A stretch of 64,000 nt of DNA. It comes from Nitrospira sp. MA-1. Lineage in GTDB: Bacteria > Nitrospirota > Nitrospiria > Nitrospirales > UBA8639. The notes beneath the pieces were generated by a model. That model was not told where the DNA came from, made no database searches, and saw only the letters and a list, made by a program, of their open reading frames with translations. This document shows, in pieces, positions 37,628 to 47,018 of this stretch (positions are counted from its first letter, which is position 1; each line of letters begins with the position of its first letter). Both the position numbers and the translations under genes were made by a program. The stretch is taken from assembly GCA_032139905.1 (NCBI GenBank), contig JAQJDB010000006.1, positions 124,001-188,000 of the forward strand, read 5' to 3'.

Positions 37628-38806
37628 ATGGGCATCCCAGCCATCTTGCGGCGTAAAAACTCTCATGTGGATTCCCGGGCATGGGCGGATCTGTTCCCGA
37701 GAAATCTGGGTGTCGGCTCCAAGCGGATCGATCCTCTGATTGTGGGAATAACCCTGGCTTTGTCCCTTGGGGGGTTGGTCATGGTGTTTAGTGCCAGTGG
37801 AGTCATGGCGGAAAATAAATTTACCAATGCCACCTATTATCTCCAACGACAGATCGTATGGATGGTGCTGGGATTTAGCGTTCTGCTGATCGGGTCCCTG
37901 ATCGACTATCGCCAGTGGAAGCAATGGATTCCCATGGTTGTCGGAGGATGTGTCGTAGGTTTACTGCTGGTTCTGGCTGTGGGTCCTCAAATAAATGGTG
38001 CTCGACGATGGCTTGCACTTGGATTTTTTTCCATTCAACCCACGGAAATGGCCAAGCTGGCTGTTGTGCTGTATCTCGCGGCATTTCTCTCCAATCCTCA
38101 ACGGCGAGTCACTGATTGGCAACGAGGGTTTCTTCCTCCGGTGGCGATGGTAGGCATGATATGTGGGCTCATTGTCGTCGAGCCGGATTTGGGGAGTACC
38201 GTCGTCATCGGTCTGGTATTCGTCGGCATGATGTATCTGGCCGGCGCGCGAATCAGTCACCTGGGGTATTTAGGGGTGCCGATGATTGTGGGTGTGGGCT
38301 CTCTCATCTGGATGAGTCCTGAACGATGGGAACGGATGACGACATTTTTAAATCCTTTTGCGGACCGCCAAGGTGCAGGCTACCAACTGGTCCAGTCCAT
38401 CCTGGCGTTGGAAAATGGGGGATTATTTGGTGTCGGTCTTGGGCAGGGCAAACAAAAATTGATGTTTCTTCCCGAGGGCCATACCGATTTCGTGTTGGCC
38501 CTGGTGGGAGAAGAGTTGGGGCTCGTTGGAACCTGCGGCCTTCTGGCTTTGTTTGCCATATTGGTGTGTAAAGGCTTTCGGGTCGCGGCTCTGGCACCAG
38601 ATTTATTTGGGCGCTACCTCGCCTTGGGGATCACCATGCTCCTGGGTATTCAGGCTCTGATCAATGCGGGTGTCGTGAGTGGGCTGTTGCCGACCAAAGG
38701 TCTCACGCTTCCCCTGGTCAGTTATGGGGGGTCGTCGCTTCTGGTTACGATGTTAGCTCTTGGAATTTTGCTGAGTGTGGCCCGACAGGGACGAGCAGGT
38801 CCTTAA
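37628..38806 (+). CDS. ftsW: Septal SEDS glycosyltransferase FtsW
   Basis: 392 residues with about ten membrane helices of the SEDS family. 'VFSASGVMAENKFTNATYYLQRQIVWM' gives the N-terminal pattern; 'GARRWLALGFFSIQPTEMAKLAVVLYLA', 'GYQLVQSILALENGGLFGVGLGQG', 'LPEGHTDFVLALVGEELGL' and 'LPTKGLTLPLVSYGGSSLL' are diagnostic. It polymerises lipid II at the septum with FtsI. The N-terminal ~40 residues are polar and extended. Confidence 0.96.
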   Translation: MGIPAILRRKNSHVDSRAWADLFPRNLGVGSKRIDPLIVGITLALSLGGLVMVFSASGVMAENKFTNATYYLQRQIVWMVLGFSVLLIGSLIDYRQWKQWIPMVVGGCVVGLLLVLAVGPQINGARRWLALGFFSIQPTEMAKLAVVLYLAAFLSNPQRRVTDWQRGFLPPVAMVGMICGLIVVEPDLGSTVVIGLVFVGMMYLAGARISHLGYLGVPMIVGVGSLIWMSPERWERMTTFLNPFADRQGAGYQLVQSILALENGGLFGVGLGQGKQKLMFLPEGHTDFVLALVGEELGLVGTCGLLALFAILVCKGFRVAALAPDLFGRYLALGITMLLGIQALINAGVVSGLLPTKGLTLPLVSYGGSSLLVTMLALGILLSVARQGRAGP

Positions 38807-38823
38807 GTGAAGAGAATAGTGTA

Positions 38824-39912
38824 ATGCGGGTTGTCATTGCTGCGGGTGGAACGGGAGGTCATATGTTTCCGGCTATCGCGTATGCGAAAGAATTTCAACA
38901 GCATGATCCCGGGGGGAGCATTGTGTTTGTCGGGACGGGAAAGTCTTTAGAGGGAGAAATTCTGGGGAAAGAAGGGTTCGGGTTTGAACCGATCACGGTA
39001 GAAGGTTTTGTGGGGCGAGGGGTCGTTGGCAGGTTGCGTTCTCTCATTCTGCTCCCGAATTCGTTGTGGCGTGCGGTCAGGATTCTCCGAGGTCACCATG
39101 CCGATCTGGTTATTGGGACGGGTGGGTATTTTAGTCCTCCCGTCGTCGTGGCGGCCTGGTTGCTGAACATTCCCAGGGTCTTGCTGGAACCGAATGCCAT
39201 GCCGGGATTGGCCAATCGCGTGTTGGGTCCTTTGGCCGACAGAATTTTTCTGGCTTTTGACAGCGCGAAGCCTTTTTTCTCGTCATCAAAGGTCAAGGTC
39301 ATTGGTACACCTATTCGAAAGGCTTTTGCATTGGAACGTCCTCCTGTTCCTCCGCAGAAGATCTCACACCTGTTGATTTTTGGCGGAAGCCAAGGGGCGC
39401 GGGCGATTAATTCTGCCATGCTGAATGCTGTGGAATGTTCATCCAGGCTGCGGGAGCAGGTGACGATCACCCATCAGACCGGAGCGGACGATTTCGAACG
39501 GGTCAAGGCCGGCTATGCACAATTGGGCATTCAGGTGGATGTCCGCCCTTTTCTCTTTGATATGCCTCAGGAACTTGCCAAAGCGGATCTCATCGTCTGT
39601 CGTGCGGGGGCTAGCACATTGGCTGAGTTATCAGCATGTGGAAAAGTCGGAATCCTGATTCCCTTTCCCCAGGCGACACACAATCATCAGGAAATGAATG
39701 CCAGGTCCATGGAAGCGGCCGGAGCGGCTCGAGTGCTGCTGCAATCCGACCTCACCGGGCAGCGGCTGGCGGAAGAAATTGAACAATGGATCTCGGATAT
39801 TCCCCGGTTACAGGAAATGGCTGGACGAAGTTGGGCACTCAGGAAAGTCCATGCTACAGAGCAGATGGTGGGTGAATGCCTTTCCCTGGTGGGGCATCCG
39901 GTCGCGTCGTAA
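38824..39912 (+). CDS. murG: Lipid II synthase MurG (GlcNAc transferase)
   Basis: 362 residues of GT28 family. 'VIAAGGTGGHMFPAIAYAKEF' is the lipid I-binding glycine loop; 'GTGGYFSPPVVVAAWLL', 'LLIFGGSQGARAIN', 'THQTGADDFERVKAGY' and 'CRAGASTLAELSACGKVGILIPFPQATHNHQEMNAR' form the UDP-GlcNAc site. Peripheral inner-membrane enzyme. Confidence 0.96.
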   Translation: MRVVIAAGGTGGHMFPAIAYAKEFQQHDPGGSIVFVGTGKSLEGEILGKEGFGFEPITVEGFVGRGVVGRLRSLILLPNSLWRAVRILRGHHADLVIGTGGYFSPPVVVAAWLLNIPRVLLEPNAMPGLANRVLGPLADRIFLAFDSAKPFFSSSKVKVIGTPIRKAFALERPPVPPQKISHLLIFGGSQGARAINSAMLNAVECSSRLREQVTITHQTGADDFERVKAGYAQLGIQVDVRPFLFDMPQELAKADLIVCRAGASTLAELSACGKVGILIPFPQATHNHQEMNARSMEAAGAARVLLQSDLTGQRLAEEIEQWISDIPRLQEMAGRSWALRKVHATEQMVGECLSLVGHPVAS

Positions 39913-40234
39913 TACCACAGATATGATGAGGAAATATGTCCACACGGATGAATACGTAACTGAGTCAAAGTAGAAAGCATTGCGTGAACATCTTTAATCT
40001 TTAATGGGGAGGGACTCTTACAGGGAATGAAGAGCATGTCCTGCGAGGTCAACGTCTGGAATGCCCCGGGTCGTCGTGCCATGAGAAAGGCCTATGGTCG
40101 CGTTGCGAGTCCGGTAGGCCGACTCGGTATTGAGACCATACGTCCAGACTTACAGACCATGTATTCACCGCGGTGGATACATCAAGTGACCGTCTCCGGT
40201 TATCCTCTCTTCAACTCTGGAAGTCTAAAACATT
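39913..40234 (+). other. murG-murC gap with a near-palindromic site
   Basis: 322 bases, by far the largest gap within the dcw cluster, with no supported gene. At 40161-40180 there is a 20-base inverted repeat, GTATTCACCG/CGGTGGATAC, perfect but for one position in each arm, about 55 bases before the murC start. This is consistent with an operator or promoter element subdividing the cluster. Confidence 0.4.
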
Positions 40235-41614
40235 ATGTTTCGAAAAATTCAGCACATTCATTTAGTTGGTATCGGGGGAAGTGGAATGAGTGGCATCGCA
40301 GAGGTTCTCCTCACCTTAGGGTATAAGGTGACCGGCTCCGATGTGGGGGTGTCCGACACAATACGCCGGTTAGAGGAATTGGGGGGGATGGTGTTTATCG
40401 GGCATCAGGAATCGAATGTGGAAGGAGCGCAAGTGGTGGTGGTGTCCTCGGCCATTGCCGGTTCCAACCCGGAAATTCGTGCGGCCCGGGCCAAGGTGAT
40501 TCCCGTCATTCCACGAGCGGAAATGCTGGCGGAGCTGATGCGATTGAAGTTCGGGATTGCCATTGCCGGGGCTCATGGAAAAACCACCACGACGTCGATG
40601 GTCGCCTCGATTCTGGCGCAAGCCGGCCTCGACCCCACATTCGTGATTGGAGGAAAAGTGAATGCCATGGGTACCCATGCGCGATTGGGCAGGAGTGATC
40701 TGCTGATTGCGGAAGCTGATGAGAGTGACGGATCGTTTTTGCGGTTATCACCCTCCATCGTGGTCGTCACGAATATCGACCGGGAACACCTCGATCATTA
40801 CGGGAACATGGAAGGTCTTCAAGAGGCGTTTTTAGAATTCATCAATAAGATTCCTTTTTACGGGGTGGCGATTGTGTGTGCTGATGATCCCTGGATTCGC
40901 AAGCTCCTGCCTCGGGTGGTGAAGCGATATCACACGTATGGCATGAGTGATTTTTCGGGTGCGCTGACATCTGATTTGTATGCGACGGAGATTGAAACCA
41001 AATCCATGGGTGTGGAATTCCGGGCGCATTATCGGGACCAAAAGCTTGGCCCCTTCCGCATTCGCATTCCGGGTGTGCATAACGTGTCGAACGCATTAGC
41101 GGCCATTGGGGTGGCCTTGGAATTGGATGTGCCGGCGGATTTGATCCGGGCAGGGTTGGCGGCCTTTGCAGGGGTTGAACGACGGTTCCAGATTCGTGGA
41201 GAAAAAAACGGCATTGTAGTGGTGGACGATTATGGGCACCATCCTACGGAAATCCGTGCCACCCTGGCGGCTGCGCGGGCCGCCTGGCAGCGCCCGTTGA
41301 TCGTCGTGTTTCAGCCCCATCGATTTACAAGAACCAGGGATCTTGCGGACGAGTTTTCCAAGGCGTTCGAACAGGCGGATCGCGTGTATGTCATGGATAT
41401 CTATCCGGCCGGTGAGACGCCGATTCCCGGAATCAACGGGCAGATGATGGCCGATACCATTCGCGCCTCTGGGCACCCTTCCGTCCAATGGCTCAATCGT
41501 GACTCGGGATTGATCTCCAAATTGCGTGAGGAGCTCCGTGATGGCGATGTGCTGTTAACTCTGGGGGCGGGAGATGTTTGGAAAGTCGGAACCGAAGTGT
41601 TGGAATCGTTGTAA
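40235..41614 (+). CDS. murC: UDP-MurNAc:L-alanine ligase MurC
   Basis: 459 residues. N-terminal 'HIHLVGIGGSGMSGIAEVLLTLGYKVTGSD', P-loop 'AIAGAHGKTTTTSMVA', 'EADESDGSFL', 'NIDREHLDHYGNME', and 'VVDDYGHHPTEIRATL' with 'FQPHRFTRTRDL'. First committed step of the peptide stem. Confidence 0.96.
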   Translation: MFRKIQHIHLVGIGGSGMSGIAEVLLTLGYKVTGSDVGVSDTIRRLEELGGMVFIGHQESNVEGAQVVVVSSAIAGSNPEIRAARAKVIPVIPRAEMLAELMRLKFGIAIAGAHGKTTTTSMVASILAQAGLDPTFVIGGKVNAMGTHARLGRSDLLIAEADESDGSFLRLSPSIVVVTNIDREHLDHYGNMEGLQEAFLEFINKIPFYGVAIVCADDPWIRKLLPRVVKRYHTYGMSDFSGALTSDLYATEIETKSMGVEFRAHYRDQKLGPFRIRIPGVHNVSNALAAIGVALELDVPADLIRAGLAAFAGVERRFQIRGEKNGIVVVDDYGHHPTEIRATLAAARAAWQRPLIVVFQPHRFTRTRDLADEFSKAFEQADRVYVMDIYPAGETPIPGINGQMMADTIRASGHPSVQWLNRDSGLISKLREELRDGDVLLTLGAGDVWKVGTEVLESL

Positions 41615-41652
41615 GCGAGTGTGGTGAGTCATGAATATCGAAGGACGGAGAG

Positions 41653-42573
41653 GTGAAGACCGGCCGACCAAAATGGACAGCGAAACGGCTTCAACGAGCC
41701 GTGCAGCATGTGCAGGGAGAAGTCTGCTGGAACGAACCGTTGGCGCCACTTCTGTCGTTGCAAGTGGGAGGTCCTGCGGATGTGCTGGTCTTTCCCTCGG
41801 ATGTGGAAGACGTCATTCGCGTGGTCCTAGGGGCTCGAACGGAAGGGATTCCCTTGGTGGTGTTAGGCGGAACCAATGTCGTTGTTCGTGATAAAGGGAT
41901 TCGAGGCATTGTGATGCAATTGAAACAATTAACCGGGTTGCAGGAGGAAGCCGACCACGTGGTGTATGCTCAGGCGGGTGTGCGGTTGCCCCGGTTGATG
42001 CAATTTGCGGTGGGGCATCATTTGTCCGGAATGGAGTGGGCGGCGGGGATTCCCGGAACCGTGGGTGGAGGTGTGGTGATGAATGCCGGAACACGGTTGG
42101 GGGAAATGCAGGAGGTCTTGAAAGGCGTCGATTTGGTGAATCTGCGTGGACATCGCGTACGGATCGAGGCGTCCAACATGTCATTTGCCTATCGGAAGGC
42201 GACCCTCCCCAAAGGTATCGTCGTAGGGGCGTGGGTCCAGTTGGCTCTCTCGGTGAAAGAGCAGGTTGAAGCGAAAACCAAAACCTATCTGCGGTACAGG
42301 CGGGAGACCCAACCGTTAACTCTTCCCAATGCCGGGTCGGTCTTTAAAAACCCGCCGGGAGATTCTGCCGGACGGTTAGTCGAAGCGGCAGGATTAAAGG
42401 GCGTGCGGGTTGGTGATGCCGAAGTGTCGACCAAACATGCCAATTTTATTGTGAATAGAGGAACGGCCACCGCTGACCAGGTACTGGCATTGATTCGAAA
42501 AGTTCGACAAACCGTGGCGAGGAAATTTGGGGTGCGTCTTCAGCTTGAATGGAAAATTATTGGAGAATCGTAG
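41653..42573 (+). CDS. murB: UDP-N-acetylenolpyruvoylglucosamine reductase MurB
   Basis: 306 residues from GTG 41653, preceded by AAGGACGGAG (41641-41650). FAD-binding segments are 'LQVGGPADVLVFPSD', 'VVLGGTNVVVRDKGIRG', 'WAAGIPGTVGGGVVMNAGTR' and 'PNAGSVFKNPPGDSAGRLVEAAGLKG' (catalytic Ser in GSVFKNP). Type I size with a short C-terminal domain. murA is not in the window. Confidence 0.95.
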   Translation: MKTGRPKWTAKRLQRAVQHVQGEVCWNEPLAPLLSLQVGGPADVLVFPSDVEDVIRVVLGARTEGIPLVVLGGTNVVVRDKGIRGIVMQLKQLTGLQEEADHVVYAQAGVRLPRLMQFAVGHHLSGMEWAAGIPGTVGGGVVMNAGTRLGEMQEVLKGVDLVNLRGHRVRIEASNMSFAYRKATLPKGIVVGAWVQLALSVKEQVEAKTKTYLRYRRETQPLTLPNAGSVFKNPPGDSAGRLVEAAGLKGVRVGDAEVSTKHANFIVNRGTATADQVLALIRKVRQTVARKFGVRLQLEWKIIGES

Positions 42574-42649
42574 AGATGCCAGGCTTGATGGTGGTGAAGA
42601 AGCGATTCAGTCAGAGTGGAAGGCTTATCACAAGGTGAAAAAACAGGGA

Positions 42650-43621
42650 ATGATGACACAGAAATCTTTGCGAATCGGTGTACTGATGGGTGGATCATCA
42701 GCTGAAAGAGAGATTTCGCTCAAGACCGGGCGTTCGATCTGTGATGCGTTGACCCGTCGTGGATATACGGTGATCCCTATTGAAGTCGATGCCTCATTGC
42801 CGCATCAGATCCGGGCTAAGAAAATTTCGGTCGCCTTTCTGGCCCTACATGGACCGGGAGGTGAGGATGGCACGGTTCAAGGGATGTTGGAAGTGATGAA
42901 GATGCCGTACACCGGATCGGGGGTGAGTGCCAGTGCCGTCTGCATGGACAAGGGATTGACGCGGGTGGTCCTTCAAGCGGCCAAGGTCCCCGTCCCGCCA
43001 GGTATGACCTTATCCGGCAAAATGATCCCGGTTCGTCCACCTGCCACCTTAGGTTTGCCTATTGTGGTGAAGCCTTGCGCAGAGGGATCGACGTTTGGTG
43101 TCTCAATCGTGCGCAAGCCCTCTCAATGGAAACAGGCCTTGCAGAAAGCCTATCAATTTGGAGAGCAGGCGGTGGTGGAGAAATATATTCCCGGCCGGGA
43201 AGTGGCGGTGGGCGTCTTTGGCAACGAGGTGTTACCCGGCGTGGAAATCATTGTGCCCGGAGGGTTTTACGATTTTACGGCAAAATATGGAAAAGCTCCA
43301 ACCCGTTATGTGTGTCCGGCTTCTCTTTCTTCAAAACTGGAAGCTGCTCTTCGTGATTACAGTCTTCGTGCCTATCAGGCGTTAGGGTGTCGAGGTGCTG
43401 CTCGAATTGATTTTCGCATTCATACCAACGGACGTCCGTATATCCTCGAGTTAAACACCATCCCCGGCATGACCGAACGGAGTTTGCTTCCCATGGCAGC
43501 AGCACAGATCGGGTGGGACTATGATGATCTGGTTGAACGGATATTGCGTGACGCCCTCTTTCCGAAGAAGATGGAGGCGTCTGTCAGGAAAGCCAAGACG
43601 ACAAGGAAATCTGCGTCATGA
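42650..43621 (+). CDS. ddl: D-alanine--D-alanine ligase
   Basis: 323 residues from ATG 42650, 76 bases after murB; an upstream in-frame extension into murB is rejected because the ATP-grasp start 'RIGVLMGGSSAEREISLKTG' follows this ATG directly. 'LALHGPGGEDGTVQGMLE', 'YTGSGVSASAVCMDK', 'LPIVVKPCAEGSTFGV', 'VEKYIPGREVAVGV', 'ARIDFRIHTNGRPYILELNTIPGMTERSLLP' complete the fold. Its last bases overlap ftsQ by four. Confidence 0.95.
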   Translation: MMTQKSLRIGVLMGGSSAEREISLKTGRSICDALTRRGYTVIPIEVDASLPHQIRAKKISVAFLALHGPGGEDGTVQGMLEVMKMPYTGSGVSASAVCMDKGLTRVVLQAAKVPVPPGMTLSGKMIPVRPPATLGLPIVVKPCAEGSTFGVSIVRKPSQWKQALQKAYQFGEQAVVEKYIPGREVAVGVFGNEVLPGVEIIVPGGFYDFTAKYGKAPTRYVCPASLSSKLEAALRDYSLRAYQALGCRGAARIDFRIHTNGRPYILELNTIPGMTERSLLPMAAAQIGWDYDDLVERILRDALFPKKMEASVRKAKTTRKSAS

Positions 43622-44439
43622 TAGGAAGAGAATCGTTGAACGCGAAACGGCCTCGAAAAAACCGGCCCCTCAAAAAAATAGGAGGACCGGTGAAAGCGAA
43701 AACTTCATCGACCGCCTTGAAGGTCCGGCGTGTCGTGATCGGAGGTGTCCTGGCCTGCCTTATCGTGGTGGTGCTGGTGGGAGGGCGACAGGTGATCCGA
43801 TGGGCCGATGAGTGGACGGAAATCCAACAGATTACGGTTGTGGGTTTGGATCGAGTCACGCGTGATGAAATTCTGACGAGGCTGGATTTGCCGCCACAAA
43901 CCAGTTTGTTTTCTGTGGATCCGGAACTGCTCGCGACCCGGTTGGATTCCCATCCCTGGATTGGGTCGGTCGCCTTTGAGCGGGTGTTTCCCCATTCCCT
44001 GGTGATCCAGGTGACTGAGCGTCAGCCCGCCGCGGTATTTGGGTCACCAACCGAACCCTATTTTCTGGATGCAGAAGGGTATCTGTTGCCGAAAGGGAAG
44101 GCGGTGGCGGGGACGACATTGCCCATTGTTGATGGGGTGACCTCGAAATTTATGACCCAACATGAAGATGAAGGCCATCGACGCGCCAAGCAGGGCATTC
44201 ACATTGCGGAATTGCTGTCTCAGCAGTTTTCGGGAAGACCACGGATTGATGTGTCTCAGCCTCATACGACGGTCGTGGATCTTCCCAATGTCCGGTTTCA
44301 ATTCGGTCGTGAGGTAGAGGACCAGTGGCAGCGATTTTTGGTGTTGTATCCCACCGTGAAGGATAAAATTGAAGGTCGGTCGCAAGAAGTGGATTTGCGA
44401 TTTGCTCAGAAAGTCATTTTTCGCAAGAGGACACTATAG
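43618..44439 (+). CDS. ftsQ: Cell division protein FtsQ
   Basis: 273 residues. A basic cytoplasmic tail (~35 residues), one membrane helix (VVIGGVLACLIVVVLVGG), a POTRA domain ('IQQITVVGLDRVTRDEILTRL', 'SVDPELLATRLDSHPWIGSVAFERVFPHSLVIQVTER') and a C-terminal beta domain. Periplasmic scaffold of the divisome. Coupled to ddl by an ATGA overlap. Confidence 0.92.
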   Translation: MIGRESLNAKRPRKNRPLKKIGGPVKAKTSSTALKVRRVVIGGVLACLIVVVLVGGRQVIRWADEWTEIQQITVVGLDRVTRDEILTRLDLPPQTSLFSVDPELLATRLDSHPWIGSVAFERVFPHSLVIQVTERQPAAVFGSPTEPYFLDAEGYLLPKGKAVAGTTLPIVDGVTSKFMTQHEDEGHRRAKQGIHIAELLSQQFSGRPRIDVSQPHTTVVDLPNVRFQFGREVEDQWQRFLVLYPTVKDKIEGRSQEVDLRFAQKVIFRKRTL

Positions 44440-44442
44440 GAC

Positions 44443-45696
44443 ATGACCAAAAAAGAACACATCGTCGTGGGACTGGACATCGGAACCACAAAAATTTGTG
44501 CAGTGGTGGGGGAAATCCAGGATGATCGCTCCATTCATGTGATCGGGGTGGGCTCCCATCGCTCGAACGGGTTGAGAAAAGGCATGGTCGTCAACATGGA
44601 AAGTACGGTGGAGTCGATCAAGCGGGCCGTGGAGGAAGCAGAATTGATGTCGGCGGTCCAAATCAATTCCGTGTATACGGGGATAGCAGGAAGCCATATC
44701 GGGAGTGAAAGTGCGCAAGGCGTGGTGGCTCTGAAAAAACGGGAAGTGACCAAGGCGGATGTCCGGCGCGCCGTTGATACCGCTCGAGCCTGCGCCGTTC
44801 CGGCTCCGGACCGCCAAATTCTCCATGTGCTTCCCCGGGAATTTATTGTGGATGATCAGGAGGGGATTCGCGATCCATTAGGCATTGCAGGATCGCGCTT
44901 GGAAGTCGATGTGCATATTGTGACGGGAGCGGTGACCTCAGCGCAAAATCTTATCCGGTGCGTCAGCCGGGCGGGATTGGATGTCGTCGATATTGTGTTG
45001 CAACCGTTAGCCTCCAGTGCTGCTGTGCTGACAGCTGAAGAGAAGGACCTGGGAGTCGTGATGGTGGATATCGGAGGCGGAACCACCGATATCGCGATCT
45101 TCGTCGAGGGCTGTATCAGGCATTCGGCGGTCCTTCCCATCGGGGGGAGCCATCTCACCGGGGACCTGGCGATGGGCTTAAAAACCGCGCCGGAGGAGGC
45201 AGAAAAAATTAAATTGAAATATGGGGTGGCCAGCAGTCTTTTTGTGAATGAGGATGAAGGCATCGAAGTGCCGAGTGTCGGAGGACGGCCGCCGCGGGTT
45301 ATGCCTCGAGCGTTAGTGGCTCAAATCCTTTCTCCACGGGTGGAAGAAATGTTCGAACTCGTCCTTCGCGAAATCCGTCGTGCCGGGTATGAAGGCATGT
45401 TGGTGGCAGGAGGCGTATTGACGGGCGGGACCTCCCTGCTTCCGGGCATGGCCGAGGTGGCGGAACATGTGCTCAACCTTTCGGTGCGGTTAGGTCGGCC
45501 AATTGGAGTGGAAGGTCTGCGGGAAATTGTGAGTAACCCGAGCTACTCCACCGCTGTGGGGCTCATTGTCCATTCGGTCAGTCACGAAAATGAGTTTGAA
45601 CTCGTGGGACCAGGGGCCGGCAAAGGCAAAAAATCCGGACGTTGGGCCGGTGGGGTGGTCGGTAAAATGAAGGGATGGATCATGAACTTTTTTTAA
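44443..45696 (+). CDS. ftsA: Cell division protein FtsA
   Basis: 417 residues of the actin fold. 'VVGLDIGTTKICAVVGEI' (phosphate 1), 'YTGIAGSHIGSESAQGVVALKKREV' within the 1C subdomain, 'VMVDIGGGTTDIAIFVEGCIRHSAVLPIGG' (phosphate 2) and 'VLTGGTSLLPGMAEVA' (adenosine). The C-terminus 'GVVGKMKGWIMNFF' is the amphipathic membrane-targeting helix. It anchors FtsZ to the membrane. Confidence 0.96.
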   Translation: MTKKEHIVVGLDIGTTKICAVVGEIQDDRSIHVIGVGSHRSNGLRKGMVVNMESTVESIKRAVEEAELMSAVQINSVYTGIAGSHIGSESAQGVVALKKREVTKADVRRAVDTARACAVPAPDRQILHVLPREFIVDDQEGIRDPLGIAGSRLEVDVHIVTGAVTSAQNLIRCVSRAGLDVVDIVLQPLASSAAVLTAEEKDLGVVMVDIGGGTTDIAIFVEGCIRHSAVLPIGGSHLTGDLAMGLKTAPEEAEKIKLKYGVASSLFVNEDEGIEVPSVGGRPPRVMPRALVAQILSPRVEEMFELVLREIRRAGYEGMLVAGGVLTGGTSLLPGMAEVAEHVLNLSVRLGRPIGVEGLREIVSNPSYSTAVGLIVHSVSHENEFELVGPGAGKGKKSGRWAGGVVGKMKGWIMNFF

Positions 45697-45718
45697 TTCA
45701 TGACAAGAAAGGAGGATC

Positions 45719-45751
45719 ATGTATCCGTGCCTACTTCGTGAGTCAATTTGA
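45719..45751 (+). CDS. Possible 10-codon leader peptide between ftsA and ftsZ
   Basis: AAAGGAGG (45708-45715) is followed, after three bases, by ATG 45719 and an open frame MYPCLLRESI ending in TGA 45751. The Shine-Dalgarno match is very strong, but the spacing is short. The frame is too short to test by composition. It may be a leader that tunes ftsZ translation, or chance. Confidence 0.25.
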   Translation: MYPCLLRESI

Positions 45752-45808
45752 CCCATTAATCAAATGTCCCCACGGGTTATCAGGGGAGTGGTAGAAAGGA
45801 GGAGTCGT

Positions 45809-47014
45809 ATGTTTTCACTGTCTGAGGAGGAGGAGTCTGGCATTAACATCAAAGTTGTGGGTGTGGGAGGAGCCGGATGCAACGCGGTCAACACCATGAT
45901 TGAAGCCGGCTTAAGCCGGGTAGAATTTGTCGTGGCCAATACCGATCTGCAGGCCCTGGGCCGCTCGCTTGCATCGTATAAAATCCAATTGGGGCCGGAG
46001 CGGACGCGGGGTTTGGGGGCAGGTGCCAAGCCTGAGGTTGGAAAAGAGTCGGCATTGGAAAGTGAACACCAAATCCGTGAGGCCCTGGAAGGCGCGGATA
46101 TGGTATTTGTCACGGCAGGCATGGGAGGTGGCACGGGCACGGGCGGTGCTCCCGTTGCCGCAAAAATTGCCAAAGAGTTGGGAATTCTCACGGTGGGGGT
46201 CGTGACCAAACCCTTTCAATATGAAGGAAACCGGCGGACAAGTTTTGCCGAAGAAGGAATCCGTGAATTAAAAAAACACGTGGATTCTCTCTTGATCATC
46301 CCCAACCAGAAACTTCTTGGAATGGTTGATAAAAATACTCCGCTTGTGGAAGCGTTCAAAATTGCCGACGATGTGCTGCGTCAGGCCATTCAGGGGATAT
46401 CGGATGTCATTACCACTCCGGGTTTGGTCAATGTGGATTTTGCCGATGTACGAACTGTCATGGGCTATTCGGGCCGAGCGGTGATGGGGATGGGAACGGG
46501 TCGGGGTCCGACGCGAGCCGGCGATGCGGCCAGACAAGCCATTGCCAGTCCCTTACTGGAAGATGGAAGCGTGGAAGGGGCTCGAGGGTTGTTGTTGAAT
46601 ATTACGGGCGGGCCCAATCTCACGTTGCATGAAGTGAACGAAGCGTCCAACATTGCCCGGGAAGCGGCGGATCCTCAGGCCAATATCATTGTTGGCCAGG
46701 TCATTAATCCCGACCTGGGGGATGAATTGACTGTGACGGTCATTGCCACCGGATTCGAACAAGCCGAGTCGGTCCTGCGGTTTCCGAGTGCACATCAACC
46801 GACTCTCGTGGTAGAGCCTGTTAAAAAACCCGCATTGGTAGCGGTGCCTACTGAAAATGGGGGGAGCAACGGTTCAAACGGATCTGAGGATCTTGACCGC
46901 CCCACCTACCTGCGACGACAGACGGCTGCCAGGCCGATTCCGGAAAAGAACGGCCTGTTGGTGGATGATGATTGGGACGTGCCGACGTTTTTACGGAGGA
47001 AGGCCGACAACTAA
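45809..47014 (+). CDS. ftsZ: Cell division GTPase FtsZ with tandem C-terminal motifs
   Basis: 401 residues from ATG 45809, preceded by AAAGGAGGAG; the ATG at 45764 lacks such a site. GTP-binding motifs '[18 protein letters not shown]', '[34 protein letters not shown]' (tubulin signature) and 'NADDVL'-equivalent '[14 protein letters not shown]' are intact, as is the T7 loop '[13 protein letters not shown]'. The tail is a short linker with two copies of the conserved C-terminal peptide: D363-R-P-T-Y-L-R-R and D390-V-P-T-F-L-R-R. This peptide normally occurs once and binds FtsA, ZapA-type and other partners. Confidence 0.97.
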   Translation: MFSLSEEEESGINIKVVGVGGAGCNAVNTMIEAGLSRVEFVVANTDLQALGRSLASYKIQLGPERTRGLGAGAKPEVGKESALESEHQIREALEGADMVFVTAGMGGGTGTGGAPVAAKIAKELGILTVGVVTKPFQYEGNRRTSFAEEGIRELKKHVDSLLIIPNQKLLGMVDKNTPLVEAFKIADDVLRQAIQGISDVITTPGLVNVDFADVRTVMGYSGRAVMGMGTGRGPTRAGDAARQAIASPLLEDGSVEGARGLLLNITGGPNLTLHEVNEASNIAREAADPQANIIVGQVINPDLGDELTVTVIATGFEQAESVLRFPSAHQPTLVVEPVKKPALVAVPTENGGSNGSNGSEDLDRPTYLRRQTAARPIPEKNGLLVDDDWDVPTFLRRKADN

Positions 47015-47018
47015 TCTC

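Noticed and set aside
41631..41891. 86-codon open frame across the murB start
   Set aside because: Shadow of murB in another frame, rich in Gly, Arg and Cys.
42527..42649. N-terminal extension of Ddl into murB
   Set aside because: The ATP-grasp domain begins right after ATG 42650, and the extension is murB sequence read out of frame.
46857..47018. Long upstream extension of PgeF within ftsZ
   Set aside because: It is the ftsZ tail in another frame; ATG 47019 matches the family start.
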